From: Scleroderma bovista | Lineage: Eukaryota > Basidiomycota > Agaricomycetes > Boletales > Sclerodermataceae | Direction of reading: 5' to 3' | DNA length: 64,000 nt | Assembly: GCA_037178675.1 (NCBI GenBank) | Contig: JAYMGJ010000723.1 | Coordinates: 41,050 to 105,049, forward strand | Notes under the pieces: generated by a model | Databases searched by the model: none | What the model saw: the letters and a program-made list of their open reading frames with translations, nothing else | What the model was told of the DNA's origin: nothing | Made by a program: the position numbers and the translations under genes | In this document: piece by piece, positions 43,818 through 52,400 of the stretch | Numbering within the stretch: position 1 is the first letter of the stretch | How the letters are laid out: each line of letters opens with the position of its first letter

Positions 43818-45617
43818 AGGAGTAGATTTGATCTTGTGTAGTTGGATGTATGTTCGACCATTGTTACATGGAAGGTCTTGTGCTCGATATTCAGTCTAAT
43901 TTACTTTCGTCGCATTCTCCTGACGAGCCTAAGTTGACAATTACTAGGCGCATATATATACCGCTGTGCTGGTGCAGAGAATAGGTCCATCTTGACACCT
44001 TGCGTTGCAGCATGCGCGTGCCGTGGCGCAAGGGTGTCTATGAATGGCAGGGCAGGAACGGGAACGATTGTCTTCCATCGAATCTTTGGTCTGCCTTTGG
44101 GAGACTAGGCAGGAACTAGGTTGGAGGCAGATGAGAGTGCATAATTCTACACGAAGGTATGCATATTGGTGCACTGCATGCTAATGGCCACGTATTACAT
44201 CCGCTTACCGTGATGGCAACATGGAAGCTTGTAATGTGGTTCACGAGCTTACCCATGACTTGTTCACGCGGCGACGCCGTTCAGTAATGGGTGGACTACT
44301 CAACGCTGGCTGTCTCGGATGAGGTGGTATGTGTCGTCGTATATCACTATCGTAGCATACTGAGGACACCTTTAAGACTTCATTGTCACTGTTGTGTGCT
44401 CGATGGATGTACACTCGGACTAGTACTCCATGGGCACCTGGGCATTGAATCGTGCCAAAGGTATCGGGCCCGTTCTTACCAACGTGACCCTCGACAAGCT
44501 AGATACTGAGGTGTCCACACGATTAGTGAAGTCGGGGAAGAGATGCCCTGGGTCGTAATACATTAATAAGCACGGTTTCTCCGACATCTCCCCTCCTGTT
44601 CCTGTTTCCAAGGGATACGTACCCGAAAGACCATGACTTCTACCGATGATCGTATGAGCGGCAACTCATTCTCCGCCAGTTCCCAAGCACAGGAACCCGA
44701 TGTTTCTGCAGCTTGTCATATAGGGCATTGCTCACCTCTTTGATGCACGCGTCGCGACCCCGCAAGCGGATAGGACTCTAGATGGACAGTGGGACCTCAT
44801 GCGATATTTGGGCAGGCTTTGTAGAAGATTTAGGTGCGGATACATGGGTTCTTGAGAGCCGTGGGGTGGAGATGTGCGCACTGATGTGGGTCCTTCTACT
44901 TTCCTTTCTTGCCCTGTCGTTGGTTTCTGGCCATGACTATCGTATCACGCAGGGTTCCAATGTGCGCAAGAACTGTCTTGCCGATAAGGGCCCCGAATTG
45001 GGCCTCAAGCCAGACGACCTTGATAAAGATTTTGGCCAGCACGCGGTCCCTTCGAGATGTGTTGGCCATGGAAGGACAAGAATGATTACTACAAGCTCCC
45101 GGAGTTTTTAGGTTGGTCCAGGCCAATTGATATTGGATCTTGATACCCCAGTTCGTCGAACCTGCGTTCCCATTAAATAGAACTTGGAACCATAGAATAG
45201 ATCCTCGTAGGGCTAAACAATCAACATCCATCTGCCGTATGTTCCTGCGGTCTTTTAAGTAATATCCTATGAATTTTTTTCTTGTTTCTTGGCGCCACGG
45301 GTATGGCATGGTGGTAGCCAGTAATCCGTCGTTACCTGGTGCCACTGGCTTGTTATTACCCTTACCATGCGGATGCAGCCTGGCGAGACCATATTTTAAC
45401 TTCGGGGAAAGGACGTATACCACGGCTTACCTCCTCTTGTCCCCACATGGAAATGACCTAAACCACAAGCTTCTCGGATGCTTGCCTGAAGATGCAGAAA
45501 ATATATTTGTAGAGTCAGCCCATCGGAATGTCACTCAACTCCATATCCGAGGACTTTATTCCCTCCTCGTGTATAAAATGGGCTGTCATTCTTCAAACAG
45601 TCCTCCTGACTATTGAA
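43818..45617 (+). pseudogene. Relic of an unrecognised gene (inverted pair, member 1) and spacer
   Basis: From about 44440 the plus strand reads GIGPVLTNVTLDKLDTEVST, a stop, then INKHGFSDISPPVPVSKG and a GTACGT donor. Near 44880-45130 it continues with a hydrophobic stretch (LLLSFLALSLVSGHD) and broken LKPDDLDKDFG. The same phrases occur on the minus strand at 46080-46602 (FFDTFPPVPVSKG, LLLSFLSLSLVSGHA, PKPDDPDEDCGPFEM). Several stops and frame changes show decay. 43818-44430 shows nothing else. The family is not recognised. Confidence 0.35.
45572..45578 (+). promoter_or_regulatory. TATA box of small secreted Cys-rich gene 3
   Basis: TATAAAA lies 46 bp upstream of the ATG at 45618, as in the two paralogues. 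Confidence 0.55.
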
Positions 45618-46040
45618 ATGGTCCATTTCCTCGGTGTTACGTCCTTGCTGTTGTTCTCGTACAGTGCGCTTGTAGCTGCCAGCGCTTTTCCACGCGAGCC
45701 CAGTGCCGAGACGAATGACGTCGGTGCAATGCTTTTGGGGCGTACCAGAACATGTGCCGGGAGTAGCAGTGAGCCCTATGATATTCCACTCAACCAACTC
45801 TCTTACTCACCTTATGCACAGGTTTCTGCATTGATCACCAGTGGTGCTGCGACGCAGGCACCTTCTGTTGCAACGACTGGGATGGTGGATGTAAGAGCTT
45901 GTTTCAATAACAGATGACTTCCCGTTTTACTTACAACGGGCTCCCCCCCAGGCTGTAACAATGGGTGGACATGCGGAATATTGTACGGTAAACCCTGGTG
46001 CTTTAAAAATAACAACAAGCAGGGTCGAACTGGTATATAG
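45618..46040 (+). CDS. Small secreted Cys-rich protein, paralogue 3
   Basis: Three exons (45618-45768, 45822-45890, 45952-46040) give 102 residues. The signal peptide MVHFLGVTSLLLFSYSALVA matches the other two members. The mature region reads TCAGSS, FCIDHQWCCDAGTFCCNDWD, a CC pair built across the second intron, NNGWTCGILYGKPWC and a basic tail (NNNKQGRTGI). Exon 1 and exon 2 sizes (151 and 69) equal those of paralogue 2. The gene sits between two inverted relics of another gene and about 560 bp from the copia element. It is probably secreted, of unknown role. Confidence 0.75.
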
Positions 46041-46079
46041 TAAGCTTCCAGGTGTGAGTTCGACATGTCAAAAGATGCA

Positions 46080-46602
46080 ATCTATGTAAACCCATACTCT
46101 TCTTCAATTGGAATTCGTTGTGTCGTGTTTGCATATTTCCTCTGGGACCAACCTAAAAACTTCGGAAGCTTGTAGCGGTCATTCTTGTCCGTCGATGGCC
46201 AGCACATCTCGAAGGGACCACAATCCTCATCAGGGTCATCTGGCTTGGGGGACCAATTCGGGGCCAAGGCTTTTCAGCAAGACAATTCTTGCGCACATTG
46301 AAATCCTGTGTGGTACGACAGCATGACCAGAAACCAACGACAGGGAAAGGAAGGAAAGTAGAAGAACCCTAGAAGTCATGGTCTTCGAATACACGTCCCT
46401 TGGAAACGGGAACAGGAGGGAAGGTGTCGAAGAAACTATGCTCACTGATGAGTGCGCCCACATCGCATCTTTCCTTTTGGCAACGGTTCGGCTTGTTGGC
46501 TGGTGTGACGTTGAATTTCACCGCACCGCAGTTATCGTCGGGCGTTACCTCAGAGTACGGAAGTCCTAGGACCTGTGTCTGGTCACAGAAAAAAATGGTT
46601 GT
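46080..46602 (-). pseudogene. Relic of an unrecognised gene (inverted pair, member 2), cut by the copia element
   Basis: The minus strand carries TQVLGLPYSEVTPDDNCGAV, RCDVGALISEHSFFDTFPPV and, after a hydrophobic stretch, WSPKPDDPDEDCGPFEMCWP and LPKFLGWSQRKYANTTQ to a stop at 46082-46084. The pieces lie in different frames, with at least one likely intron. The upstream side is interrupted by the retrotransposon's 5' LTR at 46603. The better-preserved reading here than in member 1 suggests later decay. Family unknown; six or more Cys and Pro-rich stretches hint at a secreted protein. Confidence 0.4.
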
Positions 46603-47059
46603 TGTCGACAAGAAAGTATGATTATATCTTATCTTAATCTAATCTTGGAGATTTCCAGAGATCACAGTTACATGTGATTCGAAGTAGTGTCAACCGGAAT
46701 ACCGGTAGATCACATGACCGGCTCCACAAGATAGCCGGAACTATCACATGCAAGGCACGTGTATAACACATGCTGATGCACGTTACAGGCACGTTTCCAG
46801 ATAACTACGTTTATGGAAACTGCACCTACTACATATGGGAATATGGTGAAATAGGCTAGAATAATACTTATCTACGCACAGACCATGTACCACAGGTATA
46901 TATACCCTGTAGGATTCCCTGTAGTTCCTTAGTTCAATACAGTTCAACTGTTCTCTCATTACTCGCTACTTCAAACAACTCAACTTCAAGAACCAGCTAC
47001 TTGCTACTAAAGGTACGCTTGCGCTACCCCGTTGCTGTTGCCCCAGTTTTGTTGCTACA
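46603..47059 (+). repeat. 5' LTR of the copia element
   Basis: 457 bp, TG...CA ends. It contains a TATATATACC stretch near 46897-46906 that may serve as the promoter TATA, followed by TTCAATACAGTTCAACTGTT and a pyrimidine-rich part. The 3' LTR matches almost base for base. Confidence 0.95.
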
Positions 47060-47073
47060 GGTTATGAGCCCTG
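47060..47073 (+). other. Primer binding site complementary to initiator tRNA-Met anticodon arm
   Basis: GGTTATGAGCCCTG starts directly after the LTR. It is the complement of CAGGGCTCATAACC, the anticodon stem-loop of eukaryotic initiator tRNA-Met (CAU anticodon). It does not match a tRNA 3' end (no TGG). Copia of Drosophila and yeast Ty5 are known to prime from this internal region of a cleaved tRNA. Confidence 0.8.
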
Positions 47074-47129
47074 TTTGAGGCCATACCAGGAAGCATACGG
47101 CAGTACTGTCTTCGTCACTGTCTCCTGCT

Positions 47130-47873
47130 ATGAACCTTAGACAGCTCGTAGCTGAAGTTCTTCACGAGTTACCATTTGTTTTTGCCGTGATATCTCTTAC
47201 GATATATTCTTCGTTTGTGTTTTGGTTTGAACGCTGGAGATACAACTACATTGCCGCACTCTTTGTGTGCTATGCAGTTCGTCTCTTGGTTACCTCGCAG
47301 CCACGCCCTGCTCCTCCTCCCATTGTTAACGTGGAGTTACCTTTACCTCCCGTTCACAACCCCTTTGAAGATGATGATGAGATCGTCATCATTGATACTA
47401 CAGCGCCTCCTAGTGTTCACCAAACAGTGGACTTCTATTGGAGAGAGGCTATGCGGAACTACCGCTTGTATCAACCAAGGGAACACCACAGCGGTGATTC
47501 GCTTAGTGGAAACATGGGACATATTAGGAGGCCTTTGCCTCTTAGTAGGGAGGAACAGCTTTCTCTCATCAGCCATGACCGTTTTTACGGATACATTGAT
47601 AGTCACATTACTGTTCCTGATCCTCGGTGGGCGTTGCCCTACCAGTTCCGCGTCTTGTTCAGACATTGGCAATCTGTTATCATCGAATCTCTTCCATATG
47701 ATGAAGAGATATTCATTGATAACGTTTCAGATGCCGATTACCTTCGAACAGACATCAGACTCCGACTCGAGGAATTCGCAAGGGAGCAGGCCCAGGCCGA
47801 TCTCCAGGCGGAACTCATCTCGAGGCAGCTCGCCGATTTACGTTCCCGCGCCTCTGGCAAGGAGCGAAAGTGA
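47130..47873 (+). CDS. Copia element extra ORF1, membrane-anchored protein
   Basis: 247 codons between the primer binding site and gag. The N-terminus has one or two hydrophobic segments (LPFVFAVISLTIYSSFVFWF and YIAALFVCYAVRLLV), then a Pro-rich linker, an acidic patch (FEDDDEIVIID) and a hydrophilic C-terminal half ending in a helical EEFAREQAQADLQAELISRQ. No known retroviral or retrotransposon domain is recognised. It ends at TGA 47871-47873, and the next ORF's ATG begins 7 bases later, one frame on (+1). Because the element is young and its other frames are intact, the open frame may be selected rather than chance. Confidence 0.65.
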   Translation: MNLRQLVAEVLHELPFVFAVISLTIYSSFVFWFERWRYNYIAALFVCYAVRLLVTSQPRPAPPPIVNVELPLPPVHNPFEDDDEIVIIDTTAPPSVHQTVDFYWREAMRNYRLYQPREHHSGDSLSGNMGHIRRPLPLSREEQLSLISHDRFYGYIDSHITVPDPRWALPYQFRVLFRHWQSVIIESLPYDEEIFIDNVSDADYLRTDIRLRLEEFAREQAQADLQAELISRQLADLRSRASGKERK

Positions 47874-47880
47874 GCTTCGG

Positions 47881-48966
47881 ATGCAGGAAAGAGGAAGAAG
47901 GGAACAGGGAAGGAGGATTGTAAGGATTGGTAATCGACGAGTGGTACAACCACGTCGAGGTCCCACTCCACCTCCTACCTATGCAGCTGATCGCCGTAGA
48001 GCTCTTCAAGAGCGATGGCGACGACGCGCAGATGTGATCGCTGAAGGAGAAGTCGCCGCTGACATACAACCCGATCTGGAGGATAACGGTCCACCCTCTA
48101 CCGGAGGGGTTTGGACTCAATACGTGCAGGGAGTATCGGAGGAATTCTACGTCGAGCTTAGGCCCGGTGTAGGTCGTGCCGCTCATCTAGATAGCCACCC
48201 TTCCGAGGAGTTTGGCGGTCAGGTGATGCAGGGAGTCATTCCGGCTTACCGGAGACGACTTGACGACACCCCTTTTCCTCTGATAGCTAACCCGCTTCCT
48301 GAACCAGAACAGGGTCAAGTCAGAGGTATGGTTGGCGAGGAGCTAGCCATCGTATACCCAGAGAATCCGCGGGTCCATTGGGCCTTCCACGGATCTTATT
48401 ATCTCCCCTCTGCTAAGCTTCATGCTTATTCGACGCCTCACGCCCGAGCTAACTTCATGGGAGTAGACTATCAGTCGCTCCACTATGAAGATCCTGCTCT
48501 CGCGACCGTCCCAGCCTTCTGGATCGATCCCTGCCCAGAGATCTACCAGCCAGCCAGTCGTTGGCGGCATCCTTTCTACTCTGAGCAGCGATTTTCCGGA
48601 GCTATCCCGTCTCTTCGGGACTGGCACGATTGGCTCGAAGTCAGGTTCAGATACGTCTGGAAGCAGAGACCGCGGGGAGCACAGTTCTCGATACCCGCGT
48701 GCATGGAGCGACCCGGTCTCCTCTTCGAGGAAAGTCGGGATCTCTGGGTGGCTCACACCACTCTCATCCGTCTCGATATGGCGGACTACCAAAATGGAGC
48801 GTTTTCGTTCCATGGACTCCAGCCACACTGGCCGTCTAGCCAGGATCGATGCGACGATATCGCACTCCTGCTCGAAAGGCACGAGGCTGGACGAGAAGGT
48901 GATGAAGCTCTCGACGATGATGCGGAACGATCAGATTCCGGGATTCCTGGAGGAGCCCTTGATTAG
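47881..48966 (+). CDS. Copia element extra ORF2
   Basis: 361 codons from an ATG 7 bases after the ORF1 stop. The N-terminus is very basic (MQERGRREQGRRIVRIGNRR, then a Pro-rich stretch and RRRALQERWRRR), a possible nucleic-acid-binding part. The rest looks ordered, with many aromatic residues (WAFHGSYYLP, LRDWHDWLEVRFRYVWKQRP, HGLQPHWPSSQDRCDD). The frame is open upstream to 47215 as well. It overlaps ORF3 by about 65 bases. I recognise no family. It could be a capsid-like accessory protein or a captured host fragment; this is speculation. Confidence 0.65.
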   Translation: MQERGRREQGRRIVRIGNRRVVQPRRGPTPPPTYAADRRRALQERWRRRADVIAEGEVAADIQPDLEDNGPPSTGGVWTQYVQGVSEEFYVELRPGVGRAAHLDSHPSEEFGGQVMQGVIPAYRRRLDDTPFPLIANPLPEPEQGQVRGMVGEELAIVYPENPRVHWAFHGSYYLPSAKLHAYSTPHARANFMGVDYQSLHYEDPALATVPAFWIDPCPEIYQPASRWRHPFYSEQRFSGAIPSLRDWHDWLEVRFRYVWKQRPRGAQFSIPACMERPGLLFEESRDLWVAHTTLIRLDMADYQNGAFSFHGLQPHWPSSQDRCDDIALLLERHEAGREGDEALDDDAERSDSGIPGGALD

Positions 48967-49408
48967 GTGCTTCCCAAGTCCCTACTGGCACCCTATTCCT
49001 TATTCTGGAAAGGGAAGACCATTATGGAAATCTGATAAAGGACTTCTTAAGTCCGTCTCCGCTTACATCTTGTACGATAAGGCTCCGGTTGTTCTTTTTA
49101 CCCCTTACGAAATTTTTCCACGGTCTATGCTTACCTTCGAATATTGGTCTTTGGACGGCAACAAGGTTGTCTCCAATTATCAGTATTGTCCTGATTACGA
49201 TTTGGATGTTTTCTTTGACATTTTACCTAGGCATTGGTCGTATACGACATTTACGATACCTACGGACTCCTCGGATTCCTCATCTTCAACAGAAGAGGAT
49301 ACACAATCCGAATCTTCTTCGTCTTCAGAAGAAGATCTTATCTTTCTTCCACCCGTTTCTGTTACCGCTGTACCGGAACTGATTTTACTAAATCTCTTTG
49401 ATTTTTGA
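48902..49408 (+). CDS. Copia element extra ORF3, acidic Ser-rich C-terminus
   Basis: 168 codons from the ATG at 48902, overlapping the end of ORF2 by 65 bases in the next (+1) frame. The frame is open from 48485, so a frameshift from ORF2 could also feed it. The first 110 residues look ordered (PSPYWHPIPYSGKGRPLWKS, FTPYEIFPRSMLTFEYWSLD, YDLDVFFDILPRHWSYTTF). A Ser/Glu run follows (SSDSSSSTEEDTQSESSSSS), then a hydrophobic end. It stops 16 bases before the gag ATG. No domain recognised. Confidence 0.6.
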   Translation: MKLSTMMRNDQIPGFLEEPLIRCFPSPYWHPIPYSGKGRPLWKSDKGLLKSVSAYILYDKAPVVLFTPYEIFPRSMLTFEYWSLDGNKVVSNYQYCPDYDLDVFFDILPRHWSYTTFTIPTDSSDSSSSTEEDTQSESSSSSEEDLIFLPPVSVTAVPELILLNLFDF

Positions 49409-49424
49409 ATATATCAGAATCATT

Positions 49425-52400
49425 ATGTCCGGAAACACTGGTGACATGAAGAAGACCACACCCATTCTTACTGGCGCATCCAATTACTTGGAATGGAAGT
49501 CCGCGATGAAGTTGCTCTTACAAGTCATGGGAGTCTGGCGCTATGCGCATCATCAAGTAGCCGCTGTCGTTGCTGGACAAGCCGGTGCAACTGCCGAGCA
49601 ACAAGCCACTGATGAAACCAATAGGGATAAAGCCCTCGGTACGATCACGTACTATACATCCGCACTCATCAGACAGAATCTGATGAACGAGAACGAACCC
49701 CATAATGTCTGGGAAGCTCTCAACACCTCTTATGGGACTCCTGGCGCTGCCGGTGTCTTTGTTGAGTTCAAACGTCTCACGCGGATGATAATCCCAGGGA
49801 ATCAGGATCCCACTCCGGCTGTACATCAGATGCAGTCCACTATTGGTTACTTGGCCTCTAATGGCCTCACTCTCCCCGACTCCGCTCAAGCAATGCTTCT
49901 TCTAGGTGCCTTACCGAATGAGTGGCAAGGCTTTGCTTCCACACTCCTGGCCACCTTATTGGTCAATCCAACTGCCGCTCAAATTGCTGCGGGCGTTCAA
50001 CGCCTCACCTTTGATGCGGTTCTTCCGAAGATAATGGAAGAATGGTCCAGGAAGTCTGGCAAATCTGTAATGCCAACTGTAAAGAAGGAACAGAACGCGC
50101 AGGCAGGACCTTCTCGCCCTAGGTGCAAGAAGTGTTCTGGACGTCACAATACCACGGATCACCGTGATGACTATAAAAAGACATTCACACCAAATGCCGC
50201 CGCTGGACCTTCTACATTCCCGCCGAAGAATCAGGGTGGTGGAAAAGGGAAAGGAGGAGGAAAGAAAGGAAAAGGAAAACAGCCTTACAAGGGTAAAGGC
50301 AAGCAGCGTCAAAACGCTGCAGAACAAACCGCACAAATCGCAGAGCTTGACTCTGACGATGATTCCGATGCTGGGTCCGTCTCTAATATTCCTGAGACAG
50401 GCTGGTCCGTGCTCACTCCATCCCAACTTGCTGCAGAGTCAGTATTACGTTCTGTGCGTAATGACCTGGCAAGAAAGAAAAGGGATGATGAGGAATATGC
50501 ACGTAGACAGGCTACGAGACCACGGACTCCCGATGACGGGACCATAAAGTATCGTGATGACGGTTTTGTTTGTGACCAATATAACGATGAAAGCTTTGAC
50601 TGTTATACCTTGTGCACCTCTAAGGAGAGTGACGAAAGGTGTCTTTGCTTAACATCTCCCCACTCAGGACAAAAAACCGAATCTCACTGCCCCAAGCATA
50701 AACATTTAACAGGTCTATGGTTGATGGATTCCGGTGCAACCGATCATTCCACTCCATATATGGATGATTTCCTAACATACAAGGAACTTCCAAAACCTAT
50801 AAATGTGGGTACTGCTGGTGCTGAAATAATTCAGTTTTTAGGCATAGGTACAGTTGCCTTCAAAGCTAAAGTTGGCAATGTACAAAAACAAATCTATCTT
50901 CGACACGTTTACTATTCTCCATCTGGAGATAGACGTATTTGTTCACTTCAGTGGCTTACCACGAAACTCAAGATGAAACTATACGCTGATGCGAAGATAA
51001 CTCGTGTCTTCGATTCACGAAATGAAGTCTTCTTGGAAGGGACTAGGTTAATTCCAAGAAACAATCTCCATTGGTTTTATGGGAAACCGATACATCAGAC
51101 TGGAGCTCTTGGACTTCTCGTGGATTTGGACATAAAATCCATTTCAACGGTGCAATGCGCAACCGTTACAAATAAATTCAACAGCTATGATCTATGGCAT
51201 AGTCGTCTAGGTCATCCTAACCCTCAAACTATGCGGCATGCTACTCGCGCTACCGATGGTATTGAAAAACTGGACATACCCACGACGACACCACTCTGTC
51301 CTGACTGTCAGATTGGCAAGATGCCCTCAAGGTCTTTTCCATCTTCCGATAAACGAGCAGACAAAATACTTGAGATGGTGCACTGCGACCTGGTCGAGTT
51401 CCCCGTCTTGTCATATAACCGACACAAGTATTGTCTCACGATCATTGATGATTACTCTGGTTATGGCACAGTTTGCCTTTTGCGGTTAAAGTCGGATACC
51501 GCCACCGCATTCTCTACCTGGGTAACCTGGGCTGAGAAGCAAACTGGTCATTCACTCCTACGAGTACGTTCCGATCGAGGAGGAGAATTTATGGCAACCA
51601 TATTTAAAACCTTCCTCACCTCCAAAGGGGTAGAACAACAACTCTCCGTTTCGGATCATCCACAACAAAATGGTCGCGCAGAAAGGTTCAACCGGACCTT
51701 ACTCGAGAAAGAAGAAACCATGCGTCACGCAGCATGTCTACCGAAGAATCTATGGAACTTCGCTCTGGACACTGCAGTCCATGTCTATAACAGGACACCA
51801 ATGCGTCGCGTAGGCTGGAAGACACCTGTTGAACTTCTGTTCAACAAGAAACCTGATATATCCTATCTTCGAGTATTCGGATGTCTTGCTTACGTCCACA
51901 TTCCAAAGGACAAGCGAAAAGACAAACTTACTCCGAAAGCCGAAGAAATGATATTCCTTGGTTATGAACCAGGAACAAAGGGTTACCGCTTCTTGCGGAA
52001 CAACAGATCTATATATGTGGAAACAACTGCCACATTCGTTGAAAACTTATTCCCAAATTGTCCCGAAGAAAAGTTGAAAAAGAAAATCGATATACCTGAA
52101 CCAATTCATCCTTCTGAAGAAGAAGCATCAGGTAACAACGATGAAAATAATCACCAACCTCCACCCGACGATCTGGAATTTCCACCCATTGACCCATATC
52201 AACCAAATGAGAGTCATACAAGAGGTGATAATTCTAAAAGAGACACCACAAAGCCACAAGGTCCAACCCAACGCCCCCCTAAACCTACAGTAGAGGAAGT
52301 CGCTGACAACGACCCGCAAGTTCCTCAGGGAGGTCAAACAGGTTCTGGTTACAGACGTCCGGAAGAAGAGCTCGGATACATCTTTAATAGACGAACTCAG

